A stretch of 64,000 nucleotides of DNA from Candidatus Villigracilis saccharophilus. GTDB lineage: Bacteria > Chloroflexota > Anaerolineae > Anaerolineales > Villigracilaceae. The notes below the pieces were generated by a model, which was not told where the DNA came from, did no database searches, and was given only the letters and a program-made list of their open reading frames with translations. The stretch lies in NCBI GenBank assembly GCA_016709305.1, contig JADJNA010000016.1:1-64000 (forward strand). Direction: 5' to 3'. Each line of letters begins with the position of its first letter. Within the stretch, counting starts at the first letter, position 1. A program made the position numbers and the translations under genes. Positions 1 through 8,286 of this stretch are shown here, one piece after another.

Positions 1-1778
1 AGATAATCGTTGATCAATGAACCAGCGCGATGTACTTCATCCAGTCTTTCATCAGGGCAGGCAGTGACAGATGGAATGCTGATCAACTGTTTGGATAGAT
101 CCAAGATCTCGGCAGTCTTATCTTGGTATGATAATTCAATGACCGCTTGGGTTCGCGCCTGGAATTGTACGGGGGCATTCGTTGTCTGTCGCGCGACCTC
201 GCGGCTGCGTTGAATGTACTCCGCGATCTTCGACGCATCCGAGCCGAGCGAAGTGTAATCCGCGCAAATGTGTTCGACATCCGCTTTGATCTGCGCTTCG
301 TGTTCGTAAAATAATTCCTTCAAAACAGTGAGCGGCACTTCTTCGTTTTCGCCGAGTTCCATCTTTAAGCGCGCGCGGATCTTCTCCGCTGTGTTGCGCC
401 CGCCCTCGGACATTTCAACCAAGGGCTGCAATTCGTCCCACATGTTCAAAGCTTCAGCCAGCGGTTTAACCTCACCAAGAGACCACTTGAGGAAGGCGCG
501 CAAGTTAACAGGCTTGCCTGTCAGCGGATTCTCGATCTCGGCACGCAAGCCGTGCTTTGCGGCAAGGTCTTCATTCGCGCGGGCACGGTTGATGTCCTCA
601 CGGTCATATCGGAATCCGCGCGCAAATTTCGGGTCGGAATAAATTTTCAGCATCAGCAAATGCTTGAAGGTCAGGTTCGCAATATCCAGGTCAAGACTAT
701 GACCGCCCTCATCCACACGGATCTCGACGCGCCCCATCGGGAGATTGATGCGCGCCATGAGATTCTGCTTCTCGACTTGCAGAGCCATCTCTTCGGGCGG
801 AGTCGATTCGCCTGCGGCGTACAATCCGCGCGTATACAACGCATTAAGCTGGTCACTGGTCGTGGAAATAATTCTCTCGACAGGGTCAGCAAAACTACGC
901 GCCCGGATCGGCGTCCAGTTGTTGTTACCAAAGCGCACTCCGCGCCGCACGAGATCATATGAGATTTGCAGGTAATCTTTATACGAGCGATACAGATCAG
1001 GCAGATCAATTTCGCGCGGATTGGGGAAAGTTAAATTGCGGATGGAATCATATTCGGTCAGGATGACCGCCGCGCGTCCATCCTTGACCTGAGCCTGCAT
1101 CGGCGTCGACGCACTGGTGGCGATAAAGAGAGACGCGAACGCGCGCAGCAGCCGTGTGGCTGTGATATAGAACTCGGACTTGAATTCATCGAGATGTTGG
1201 TCGCCGCGTTCGCTAGGAGAAAGGTGCATGAAATCCCAGGCGAAGAGTGGATCGGGCAGAGACATGTTTGTGTGAATGCCTGTCGTAGCAAGCATGTCAC
1301 CGTACAGGTCAACGCATTTTTCGAGATAGCGTCGTTTGGCGATCGGCCAGTTGCCCGGTATGGACTTGTGCCCGATGTCGGTCAGAAAAAGCAGATTGCC
1401 ATGCCAATAGTGCAGGCGCTCGCCGAAGCTGACACCTGCACGATGCAGGGCATTCATCAACGTTGCTTCCATAAGACGCGCTTCGTACATCGCGCCGCGC
1501 GGAGAGTAATACGGGCGGGTGGCCCACTCGATCATCCAGTGAAAGACTTCGAGCTGGCTGAACTGCTGATTCCATTGCGGAGTGCATTCGGCGCGAAGAT
1601 AATCCACGAACGAATGTTGGTTGGGTCCCGCGCCAACGGTCAATAGCGGGCGCAGTTCTTCATCGAGCAGATTCCACTCCTGCTCAAAACCATCGAGTCC
1701 GCCTTGCGGTTTTTCCTTGATGGCTTGCTCTACAGCGAGAAGATATTTATCGGCAAATTTTTGTGGGGTATGAGGCAT
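1..1778 (-). CDS. Glutamate-cysteine-ligase-like protein fused to an M20 peptidase (3' end outside window)
   Basis: The reading frame opens at ATG 1778 and stays open to the left edge, 592 codons, so the C-terminus is missing. Residues about 20-530 resemble the GCS2 type of glutamate-cysteine ligases: an early acidic motif GLDGFEQEW, a central GIHTNMSLPDP, and a later PMGRVEIRVDEGGHSL that recalls the substrate-binding strand of that family. From about residue 563 the sequence changes to SIPSVTACPDERLDEV, the typical start of an M20 metallopeptidase domain. A ligase that makes gamma-glutamyl bonds joined to an amidohydrolase would be unusual; the fusion is read directly from one continuous frame, but the function is inferred. 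The stretch 1779-1918 downstream of the aminotransferase carries a GC-rich hairpin (about 1852-1872) and no clear ribosome-binding site for this gene. Confidence 0.55.
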   Translation of the reverse strand, partial: MPHTPQKFADKYLLAVEQAIKEKPQGGLDGFEQEWNLLDEELRPLLTVGAGPNQHSFVDYLRAECTPQWNQQFSQLEVFHWMIEWATRPYYSPRGAMYEARLMEATLMNALHRAGVSFGERLHYWHGNLLFLTDIGHKSIPGNWPIAKRRYLEKCVDLYGDMLATTGIHTNMSLPDPLFAWDFMHLSPSERGDQHLDEFKSEFYITATRLLRAFASLFIATSASTPMQAQVKDGRAAVILTEYDSIRNLTFPNPREIDLPDLYRSYKDYLQISYDLVRRGVRFGNNNWTPIRARSFADPVERIISTTSDQLNALYTRGLYAAGESTPPEEMALQVEKQNLMARINLPMGRVEIRVDEGGHSLDLDIANLTFKHLLMLKIYSDPKFARGFRYDREDINRARANEDLAAKHGLRAEIENPLTGKPVNLRAFLKWSLGEVKPLAEALNMWDELQPLVEMSEGGRNTAEKIRARLKMELGENEEVPLTVLKELFYEHEAQIKADVEHICADYTSLGSDASKIAEYIQRSREVARQTTNAPVQFQARTQAVIELSYQDKTAEILDLSKQLISIPSVTACPDERLDEVHRAGSLINDY

Positions 1779-1918
1779 AAGTTTTTTACCAAAGGTAATT
1801 ATTGATGGAATTTAATCAACACAAATAAGTACAATAAACCGCAACACCTGCCCTGGCGGGGGGCCAGGGAGAGTGCGAAGGTTGCCAGGTTTCTTCACGT
1901 TCTCTGCGTGCTTAGCGG

Positions 1919-3223
1919 TTACGATTTCAGCGAATTCAAACCTTCCACCAGCCTCTTGAAGGCACCTTCCGTTCTTTCAGCGGGTGTGGCATACGAGAAG
2001 CGGATCCAGTCATTACCGAAGGGAGAGAAGAACGCGCCAGGGACAATCGCAATGCCGTGATTTTCTGCGAGGAATTGACCAAGTGGTTCGCTGTCAGCCA
2101 GTCCGCCAGCTTTAACATATTCACCAACGTTCATGAAGGCGTAATAGCCCTTTCCGATGATGTGCTGCATTCCACTCTCTGCCAGTAGTTTCTTCAAGAC
2201 CACGCGGCTGGCATTGGTCGGTTCGATAATGGTTTTGGCCGCTTCGGAAAATCCCATTTCATAGGCGGCCATTGCCACAGCCAAAGAATAGAATGGCGGA
2301 ATGACTCCGTGCGAAGAACGCGCCACAATGAATTTGATCACACTCTCGTCCGCGATCAAATGGCAGTTGCGGATATTCGACCCGCCCAGTGATTTGGTGA
2401 TTCCATCGAGGAACATCAGGCGTTTGCGTTCTTCGGGTGTGAAGAATTTCAGGAAGGAATTCAAATCCATTGGCGATTCATCGGTGACGTAGTGATACAT
2501 CCAGTCGAACAACACGAACGCCACGCCCGCTTCCAAGGCGGCTTTGGCAAGTGAGACCTGCTTCTCAACTGCGATGGTCAGTCCAGTCGGGTTATCTGGA
2601 TTGGTGATGATAATACCCGCGATCTTCCTTCCCTTGGATTCGGCGAACTTCACGCTCTCGCGAATCGCTTCCTCGGAATAAGCCCAGCCTTGAGCAGGAT
2701 CACCAGGCGCCCAAAGCACATTCGCGCCGACGCCGTAAGGGCCCCAGTTATAGGATATCCACGGCACGCGGGAGACCATAATTAAATCGCCTTGGCGGCC
2801 ATGCCCCAAAGCCATCATGGCTTGATACGCTTTGATCAGCGCGTCACGCCCGCCTGCGGTACCGAGCACATTCGCGGGTCCCCAGCCTGAGCTGGCATCC
2901 AACTTCCAGTATTGCTCAATGACGGCCTTACGATATGCCTCAGTGCCGAATGGCATATCGTAAGCTGTCCCATGTTCCAGCTGAAGTTGAAGCGCGCGTT
3001 CCAAAAGCGCCCTGGGAGTTCCAGGAAGAGAAGCGCCTCCATCGCCCTGAGATGCGTCAAAAATCTTTGCGCCAGGATTCTTCTCCACATACACCTTCAA
3101 CGACTTATTGATCAGGAACATGCGTGAAGGCGGAATATCCATCATCTGCTTAAGATGATCGCTGACAGGAACAAGATTTTTCTCATCAACTGCAAAAACG
3201 GGCGTAGTATTCGAAATAGACAT
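1919..3223 (-). CDS. Class I/II PLP-dependent aminotransferase
   Basis: A 434-residue fold-type I aminotransferase. The motif NPDNPTG lies near residue 210, the cofactor-binding aspartate and tyrosine are in FDWMYH (about 240-243), and the Schiff-base lysine is in DGITKSLGG (about 277). The start at 3223 is chosen because AAAGGAG sits at the right distance before it. The frame is also open upstream to a TTG at 3385, but that extension crosses a terminator hairpin and is rich in Ile, Leu, Val and Pro, so it is probably not part of the enzyme. The amino acid substrate cannot be told from sequence. The gene sits behind an attenuator-like leader, which suggests control by an amino acid or tRNA signal, and has no obvious operon partner. 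Confidence 0.85.
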   Translation of the reverse strand: MSISNTTPVFAVDEKNLVPVSDHLKQMMDIPPSRMFLINKSLKVYVEKNPGAKIFDASQGDGGASLPGTPRALLERALQLQLEHGTAYDMPFGTEAYRKAVIEQYWKLDASSGWGPANVLGTAGGRDALIKAYQAMMALGHGRQGDLIMVSRVPWISYNWGPYGVGANVLWAPGDPAQGWAYSEEAIRESVKFAESKGRKIAGIIITNPDNPTGLTIAVEKQVSLAKAALEAGVAFVLFDWMYHYVTDESPMDLNSFLKFFTPEERKRLMFLDGITKSLGGSNIRNCHLIADESVIKFIVARSSHGVIPPFYSLAVAMAAYEMGFSEAAKTIIEPTNASRVVLKKLLAESGMQHIIGKGYYAFMNVGEYVKAGGLADSEPLGQFLAENHGIAIVPGAFFSPFGNDWIRFSYATPAERTEGAFKRLVEGLNSLKS

Positions 3224-3250
3224 GATGATTTCTCCTTTTGGTGTGTTAAG

Positions 3251-3370
3251 AAAAACGCCCCGAGGTTCGGGGCGTTTGGTTTCCTTATCTTGGATGAAAA
3301 ACCTGTTCCTGTTCACCTGATAAATACCAACGCCCCGGCACCGTATGAGTGCGGGTGGTACGATTGGTAT
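3251..3370 (-). promoter_or_regulatory. Transcription attenuator leader of the aminotransferase gene
   Basis: Read on the minus strand. Positions 3277-3253 form an 11-bp hairpin with a 3-nt loop followed by a T run, an intrinsic terminator ending just before the ribosome-binding site of the aminotransferase. Upstream, 3370-3364 pairs with 3330-3324 and 3355-3349 pairs with 3341-3334, giving a competing stem. Segment CCGGGGCGTTGG (3338-3327) of that stem is also complementary to CCAAACGCCCCG (3279-3268), the 5' arm of the terminator. Segments 1:2, 2:3 and 3:4 can therefore form alternately, as in classical attenuators. Two candidate leader frames cross segment 1: TTG at 3385 (Leu/Ile/Val rich, no stop before the gene) and ATG at 3432 (48 codons, Thr/Arg/Asn rich over segment 1). 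Neither has a clear ribosome-binding site. Confidence 0.6.
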
Positions 3371-3453
3371 TATTAATATCAACAAGGAATTGGCTAAACA
3401 TTTCGCGCAAGGATACCACCGCTGGAAACATGCGTCAAGAAAGTCGTGAAATT

Positions 3454-3759
3454 TTAATTCCCAATTCCATGCCCGCCTGCAACACGCAATTCAACCCCAT
3501 CTGGGGCTGCTCCCATTAACGGCATCGCCTCAGTAATGAGTGCACGGACACGTTCATCCTTCAAGGACAGATCATGCGCCGCCTTGTCATCCCACATTTC
3601 AAAAACCCACACCTGGTCTTCATTTGAAACATCTTCACTCACGATATACAAACGACAAGCCGGCAAATGACCAACAAGGCTTGCTGCTTGATTCAAGATT
3701 TGCACCAGTTCATTACGCCTGCCCTTTTGAGCTATAAGTTTTCCAGTCATTGCATACAT
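3454..3759 (-). CDS. Antibiotic biosynthesis monooxygenase (ABM) domain protein, YgiN type
   Basis: A 101-residue protein with the single ferredoxin-like ABM fold: N-terminal strand MTGKLIAQKGRRNEL, a helix with LVQILNQAA, and VWVFEMWDDKAAHDLSL, the usual strand plus histidine signature. Family members are small dimeric oxygenases or quinone-acting proteins, but many have no proven role. The start at 3759 has GGAGG eight bases upstream; the longer frame to 3807 would overlap the neighbour. It follows the MoaD/ThiS-like gene by four bases, and that gene overlaps the BNR-repeat gene, so the three form one translation-coupled cassette. Confidence 0.8.
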   Translation of the reverse strand: MYAMTGKLIAQKGRRNELVQILNQAASLVGHLPACRLYIVSEDVSNEDQVWVFEMWDDKAAHDLSLKDERVRALITEAMPLMGAAPDGVELRVAGGHGIGN

Positions 3760-3763
3760 CTGT

Positions 3764-4060
3764 TTATCCTCCAGCCATGGCACCCACGATTCGAAACGGC
3801 TCCACACCCTTCACGATCGGATCAGGCAACGGGGAATTTGGAGATTCAAGCGACAAGTCTTCACCGCAGGCAAAGAAACGAATGAAGGGGCGCCGCTCTT
3901 TCGTGACCTGATCGCGGATCGTGCCACGCAGCATGGGATACTTCGACTCAAGCGCATCAAGAAGCGCGCCTTGAGTCGCCTGTCCATCGACATGTATCTC
4001 TACCTCGCTGATGACCTGCGCCAGCGTCCGCAAGTGATACGGGATCACAACCCGGATCAT
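3764..4060 (-). CDS. MoaD/ThiS-family ubiquitin-like protein
   Basis: A 98-residue protein with the beta-grasp pattern of MoaD/ThiS sulfur carriers: an N-terminal strand IRVVIPYHLRTLAQV, a central DALESKYPMLRGTI helix-turn, and an exposed C-terminal Gly-Gly (MAGG). Family members are adenylated at this Gly-Gly and carry sulfur as a thiocarboxylate. The start at 4060 forms an ATGA overlap with the stop of the upstream BNR gene, which decides it over a longer frame that begins inside that gene. No thiamine, molybdopterin or E1-like activating gene is nearby, so the acceptor pathway is unknown. It is longer than typical ThiS (about 66) or MoaD (about 81). Confidence 0.75.
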   Translation of the reverse strand: MIRVVIPYHLRTLAQVISEVEIHVDGQATQGALLDALESKYPMLRGTIRDQVTKERRPFIRFFACGEDLSLESPNSPLPDPIVKGVEPFRIVGAMAGG

Positions 4061-5169
4061 GGCAACGTCTGAACTTCGACCGATAACACAGCTGGCAGAT
4101 TGCTGACGATGGGCATCCAACTGTCGCCTGAATCAGAAGATGCGTACACCTGCCCACCAGTGGTGCCGAAATAGATTCCGCAAGAATCGAGTGTATCAAC
4201 TGCCATTGCGCTGCGCAGAATGTTCACATAGCAATCACTTTGCGGCAGGCCGTTTGTCAGCGCTTCCCATTCATTCCCGCCGGTGCGGCTGCGATAGACG
4301 CGCAGTTTGCCGTCGGGCGGAAAGTGTTCCGAGTCGCTTTTGATCGGGACAACATAGATGGTATTGGGTTCGTGCGCATGGACAGCGATCGGGAATCCAA
4401 AGTCACTTGGCAGGTTACCGCTGACTTCCTTCCACGAGTCGCCTGAATTATCGCTGCGCATCACATCCCAATGTTTCTGCATGAATAATATATTTGGGCG
4501 CGATGGATGCATCGCGAGATTATGAACACAATGACCGACCTCGGCACTGGTATCAGGGATTTCACCAGAATTAAGTCCCTGGTTGATCGGCAGCCAGGTC
4601 TGACCGCCATCGTCCGTGCGAAACGCGCCAGCTGCAGAGATGGCGACATATATTCGTTGAGCATTACTCGGGTCCTGGATGATCGTATGCAGGCACATCC
4701 CACCGGCGCCCGGCTGCCAAAGATGTCCCTTTGCTTCGCGCAGACCGGGAAGTTCCTGCCAATTCTGTCCGCCATCGGTGGAGCGGAACAGGGCCGCATC
4801 TTCCACACCGGCGTAAACAGTATCAGGATCTGTCAGCGATGGTTCCAGCCGCCAAACACGTTTGAATTCCCATGGATGCTGTGTGCCGTCGTACCATAGA
4901 TGTGTACCGGGTACCCCTTCGTAAGCAAATTTATTGCCCACAGGTTCCCAAGTCTGGCCGCCATCATTGGAGCGCTGAATGATCTGCCCGAACCAGCCAG
5001 AGGATTGCGACGCGTATAAACGGTTCGGGTCAACTGGCGATCCATGCATGTGATAGACCTCCCAGCCTGCAAAATGCGGCCCGTTTACATTCCATTTTTT
5101 GCGCTTTGCATCCGATGTCAAAATAAATGCGCCTTTGTGTGTGCCGACAAGAACTCTTACTCCGCTCAT
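4057..5169 (-). CDS. BNR/Asp-box beta-propeller protein (sialidase/Ycf48-like fold)
   Basis: A 370-residue protein built from BNR repeats. Six Asp boxes of the form S/T-x-D-x-G-x-T/S-W are visible: RSNDGGQTW, RSTDGGQNW, RTDDGGQTW, RSDNSGDSW, RSRTGGNEW and ASSDSGDSW. Such repeats mark the blades of a six- or seven-bladed propeller. No signal peptide or membrane segment is seen, and the catalytic residues of true sialidases cannot be assigned, so a glycosidase function is not claimed. GGAAGGAGT precedes the start. It leads a coupled cassette with the MoaD/ThiS-like and ABM genes; this order suggests a shared, uncharacterised task. Confidence 0.8.
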   Translation of the reverse strand: MSGVRVLVGTHKGAFILTSDAKRKKWNVNGPHFAGWEVYHMHGSPVDPNRLYASQSSGWFGQIIQRSNDGGQTWEPVGNKFAYEGVPGTHLWYDGTQHPWEFKRVWRLEPSLTDPDTVYAGVEDAALFRSTDGGQNWQELPGLREAKGHLWQPGAGGMCLHTIIQDPSNAQRIYVAISAAGAFRTDDGGQTWLPINQGLNSGEIPDTSAEVGHCVHNLAMHPSRPNILFMQKHWDVMRSDNSGDSWKEVSGNLPSDFGFPIAVHAHEPNTIYVVPIKSDSEHFPPDGKLRVYRSRTGGNEWEALTNGLPQSDCYVNILRSAMAVDTLDSCGIYFGTTGGQVYASSDSGDSWMPIVSNLPAVLSVEVQTLP

Positions 5170-5195
5170 CGTTGACTCCTTCCAAACTGGTTCGG

Positions 5196-5591
5196 TTATT
5201 TGAATGATCTCAAGAAATCGAAAACAACCTTTGCATCATCGCCGCCAATTTCAGCGTGTGCGATCAAAGGTATTCCATGCGGACCAGGCACATTCCTCGC
5301 CTGCGGATAAACCATCAACACAGACTTTACAATTTCCAATTTTCCCAGCATGGCGGCCGCAAAGAGATCGATTCGCGCACCTTTTTCGATCAAGTAATTT
5401 GCAATATCTTTTCTGCCCATGTGAGATGCAGCCCCTAGTGCGGTTTCCCAATCACCTCCACCCCAATCCCATGCGGCGTTGATCAGGGCTTGTTCACGGT
5501 CCAGCAATTGCACAACACGCCCAAGATCACTGTGGGCTTTGCCAACAAATTCTTCCACCATCTTCAAATCCAAGGCAAGTAATTTGTCCAT
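5196..5591 (-). CDS. Small ankyrin-repeat protein
   Basis: A 131-residue protein with three ankyrin-like units, seen as ETALGAASHMGRKDIANYLI, a second unit around DLFAAAMLGKLEIVKSVL, and a third around HGIPLIAHAEIGGDDAKVV. Ankyrin repeats mediate protein binding; no enzymatic domain is present. ATG 5591 with AGGAAAAAT upstream is preferred; the longer frame to 5633 would run into a perfect inverted repeat. It ends 26 bases before the BNR gene start and could belong to the same transcript. Confidence 0.75.
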   Translation of the reverse strand: MDKLLALDLKMVEEFVGKAHSDLGRVVQLLDREQALINAAWDWGGGDWETALGAASHMGRKDIANYLIEKGARIDLFAAAMLGKLEIVKSVLMVYPQARNVPGPHGIPLIAHAEIGGDDAKVVFDFLRSFK

Positions 5592-5605
5592 ATTTTTCCT
5601 GATCG

Positions 5606-5655
5606 GTGACAGCCGTAAAATCCAATAAATCACTGCTCAATTTTACGGCTGTCAC
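5606..5655. repeat. Perfect 15-bp inverted repeat upstream of the ankyrin gene
   Basis: GTGACAGCCGTAAAA at 5606-5620 is matched exactly by its reverse complement at 5641-5655 with a 20-base loop. It lies 15-64 bases before the start codon of the ankyrin gene on the minus strand and about 50 bases after the stop of the preceding small gene. No T run follows on the minus strand, so a hairpin operator, a palindromic intergenic repeat or an RNA structure are all possible. Confidence 0.7.
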
Positions 5656-5704
5656 ATTAATGTTGTAAATTTTTCCATTGTTGCATACTGACCTGCAACA
5701 GTCG

Positions 5705-5986
5705 TTACAGATTAACCTCGATCAACTGGCGCTCCGGGTCTGACATCCGAATTTCGCCATGTTGTTCCAGATCCTGTTCAACCATGATGTAATACCATGC
5801 GGCGAGATCGTTTAGTTTGAATTTCAGATGCGTTTCAACCAGTCTACCAAGTTGTTCGTGTGTCAGCGGACCATATGCATAAAGATTCTTCAGAATCGAA
5901 TTCCTCACAACCTCATACTTCGCCTTATCGACACACGATACTTGTGCAGACAGCGCAGTCACCCGGGTCGTGACAGATCCTTTCAT
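5705..5986 (-). CDS. Conserved small protein of unknown function (winged-helix-like, DUF6958-like)
   Basis: A 93-residue soluble protein. The core YEVVRNSILKNLYAYGPLT followed by EQLGRLVETHL and LAAWYYIMVEQDLEQHGEI has the spacing of a winged-helix fold and resembles the DUF6958 family, though I cannot confirm membership. Start 5986 (GTGAGG upstream) is preferred because the longer frame begins inside the VOC gene. It follows the VOC gene by 14 bases, suggesting a two-gene transcript. Confidence 0.6.
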   Translation of the reverse strand: MKGSVTTRVTALSAQVSCVDKAKYEVVRNSILKNLYAYGPLTHEQLGRLVETHLKFKLNDLAAWYYIMVEQDLEQHGEIRMSDPERQLIEVNL

Positions 5987-6000
5987 TACTGCCTCACTTA

Positions 6001-6363
6001 TTAGGCTGGGTTCATACTCGTAAATAACGCCAAAACATTTCCAGTCGGGTCTTTGAAAATTCCAAACCAACCCATTCCTGGAATCTCTGTCTTCTGGCGA
6101 AGCACCTTGCCGCCCAGTTTCTCGACGTTCTTCAAATCCACATCAATATCATCGCTGTCAATATAGACCAGCACCTGTCCCGCAGGATACTCAGCCGATA
6201 CCTCAGGAAAACCTCCGCCGGTATGGTCTTCGGCTTCCCACATTGTATAATTCATTTCAGGCATGTGTTGAATTTTCCAGCCGAAAAGCTCGGAATAAAA
6301 TTTGCCCGCACCCACCAAATTCGCAGCCGGGATCTCAACATGAACAACATTCCTTTTAGACAT
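6001..6363 (-). CDS. VOC-family (glyoxalase/bleomycin-resistance-like) protein
   Basis: A 120-residue single-domain vicinal oxygen chelate protein: the opening NVVHVEIPAANLVGAGKFYS and WKIQHMPEMNY, and the ending GMGWFGIFKDPTGNVLALF, are typical of the family. Metal ligands are plausible (His near the N-terminus, later Glu) but the substrate is not predictable. ATG 6363 is preceded by AAAGGAGATGACT. The upstream 160 bases to the PilZ gene contain an AT-rich stretch and nothing else recognised. Confidence 0.85.
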   Translation of the reverse strand: MSKRNVVHVEIPAANLVGAGKFYSELFGWKIQHMPEMNYTMWEAEDHTGGGFPEVSAEYPAGQVLVYIDSDDIDVDLKNVEKLGGKVLRQKTEIPGMGWFGIFKDPTGNVLALFTSMNPA

Positions 6364-6530
6364 AGTCATCTCCTTTTGATAATAAATGGATAACAATTGT
6401 CTGATTTTAGAACTATTGTTCTATTTTGTCAATCCCCATATTTGGTGCAGCTATTTTCGTAACAGCCATATATAAGTAAAAAAAATTGAGGCGCGCTTCC
6501 ACCTCAATTAATCAAAAGCAGCTTATAAAG

Positions 6531-6872
6531 TTATGATCCATATTTCTTGATGATATTTAAAATGACCCTATTATCTTCAGGTGTGATCTCCATGATCTGA
6601 AAACCGACATGAAACAAATTTGGATGAATATCGTCGATCTTGCACCATTTTGTGCGTGCCAAAAAAATGATAAAGGGATGGTCTGCCAGTTCTGCCGTCA
6701 GTTCGAGGCGAAGGTAATAATCTTTTTGAAGAGGCAGGGGCACAGTCGTTTCCAATTGCAGACCAATCGCACTCACCTGCACCATGTGACCGAGGAGTTT
6801 TTGAGCATCATCGTCGTCAACACGCATGTAATAATCAAATTTTTTTCGTGGGGTGGTCCGTCTTTCTGGCAT
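6531..6872 (-). CDS. PilZ-domain protein (putative c-di-GMP receptor)
   Basis: A 113-residue stand-alone PilZ-like domain. The N-terminus MPERRTTPRKKFDYYMRV supplies arginines in the RxxxR position, and VQVSAIGLQLE occupies the D/NxSxxG strand, here with Val in place of the Asp/Asn. The altered second motif makes c-di-GMP binding uncertain. AGGAGAATCC precedes the start. The window also encodes two diguanylate cyclases and an HD-GYP sensor, so a signalling role is plausible. It lies 60 bases after the ABC permease gene. Confidence 0.7.
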   Translation of the reverse strand: MPERRTTPRKKFDYYMRVDDDDAQKLLGHMVQVSAIGLQLETTVPLPLQKDYYLRLELTAELADHPFIIFLARTKWCKIDDIHPNLFHVGFQIMEITPEDNRVILNIIKKYGS

Positions 6873-6932
6873 TTGGATTCTCCTGTCACAGTAATGATTG
6901 GATTTCCCAATCGTACCACTTATAACGTAAAG

Positions 6933-8273
6933 TTACTCATATTTCAATGCCTGGACGGGAATCATCGTCGCTGCGCGTAACGCTGGATACAGACCAGAAA
7001 GCATCCCGATCAATGTAGAAAAGATCAGCGCGAAAATTGGCAGCCAGATCGGCGTATAGACTGCCACACTGGGCGGCGCGCCGCCCTGCTGGCTCGCCTG
7101 CCCCGCCAGATAAGCCAATGCGAGCACATTCATACCCTGCGCCGCCAGCCATCCGATCACAATGCCGCCCAGCCCGCCAATAAAGCCGATCCCCGCGGCT
7201 TCTCCAAGAAAAATGGACAGCACATCCCGATTGGTCGCGCCGACCGCTTTCATTAAACCAATCTCTCGTGTGCGTTCCAAAATAGACATCGCCATCGTAT
7301 TGGCGATCCCGATCGCAGCGACCAATAAAGCGATCGCACCCACTCCGCCGAAAATAACCTGCAAAACCACAAAAAAACTATTGATGCCCTGCAGAAAAGA
7401 TTGCGGAGTAATCGCCTGAAACCCCATCGCGGTGATCTGCTCGGCAATATCAAGAGCCTGATTAGCATCTTCAACCTTTACGATCACCTGACTATAGCCG
7501 TCTTTGTTGTAGTTGATGCGGTAACCATTCGCCCACTCATTTAATGACTTTGTCAATTCCAACGGCAGATACACTGAATAATCCGGCTCGCCGCCTGTTT
7601 CATTAATTATCCCGGCAACCCGTAAACTAATGGTCTTACGGATTTCATTTCCATTTTGATCATACTTGAGAACGATCATTTGGATCTGCTGATCGATCAG
7701 ATCCGGCGGGGGCGGTGGTTCCTGGCCGGGACGCAGGCGCGGATCATAAAAATTATTAGGCGTCATCACACCGATCACGATCGACCCTTTGGACAGGGCC
7801 GTCGTTCCCTGACTTGCCTCCAGCCCCAGGTTTGAAAGGTCATCGGTCGCAACACCGATGATATTCATGCCGCCTTCCAAGCGCTGATAACGAACGATAA
7901 CACCCGCGTTTAAATAATCACGCGGAATGACTGCTTTTACACCAGGTATGCCTCGTAGCTGCTCGAGCGCTGAATTTGTCAGAAGTACCGGCTGGTCAAG
8001 CTGACTTGCTTCACCAACCGCTTGCGAAATAAACGGGCCACCCCCACCGCCGCCAAATCCGCCTCCCCCATATGTAGGCATGACGTCGATCTGGGTCAAG
8101 TCGCCGATGCCATACAGTGAGTCAGTCGCGCTTTTCTGCAGACCGATCGCCAGTGAAACAAGGATGACAACAGCCGCAGTGCCGATGACCACGCCAATGG
8201 CAGTCAAAGCTACACGCGCTTTTCGGCGACTGAGATTGCCAAAGATAAGGCGGAGCAGATCCAGAAATTTCAT
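6933..8273 (-). CDS. MacB/FtsX-like ABC transporter permease
   Basis: A 446-residue inner-membrane permease of the MacB type: N-terminal cytoplasmic NLSRRKARVALTAIGVVIGT leading into the first membrane helix, a large extracytoplasmic domain (about residues 50-300), then three C-terminal helices, the first followed by ANTMAMSILERTREIGLMKA, a hallmark of FtsX/MacB permeases. A Gly-rich loop lies near residue 75. Start 8273 is preferred because the longer frame to 8300 overlaps the stop of the upstream gene. It is the last gene of a unit with an exported CARDB-type protein, an ATPase and a YIP1 protein. Confidence 0.85.
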   Translation of the reverse strand: MKFLDLLRLIFGNLSRRKARVALTAIGVVIGTAAVVILVSLAIGLQKSATDSLYGIGDLTQIDVMPTYGGGGFGGGGGGPFISQAVGEASQLDQPVLLTNSALEQLRGIPGVKAVIPRDYLNAGVIVRYQRLEGGMNIIGVATDDLSNLGLEASQGTTALSKGSIVIGVMTPNNFYDPRLRPGQEPPPPPDLIDQQIQMIVLKYDQNGNEIRKTISLRVAGIINETGGEPDYSVYLPLELTKSLNEWANGYRINYNKDGYSQVIVKVEDANQALDIAEQITAMGFQAITPQSFLQGINSFFVVLQVIFGGVGAIALLVAAIGIANTMAMSILERTREIGLMKAVGATNRDVLSIFLGEAAGIGFIGGLGGIVIGWLAAQGMNVLALAYLAGQASQQGGAPPSVAVYTPIWLPIFALIFSTLIGMLSGLYPALRAATMIPVQALKYE

Positions 8274-8286
8274 AATGATTCCGAAT

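Noticed and set aside
3224..3385. N-terminal extension of the aminotransferase from TTG 3385
   Set aside because: It crosses a strong terminator hairpin and precedes a start with a good ribosome-binding site; the Ile/Leu/Val-rich stretch is better seen as part of the leader.
3286..3432. T-box riboswitch in the aminotransferase leader (GGTGGTA near 3412)
   Set aside because: The T-box sequence is incomplete and not placed to form the standard antiterminator; there is no clear stem I with specifier loop.
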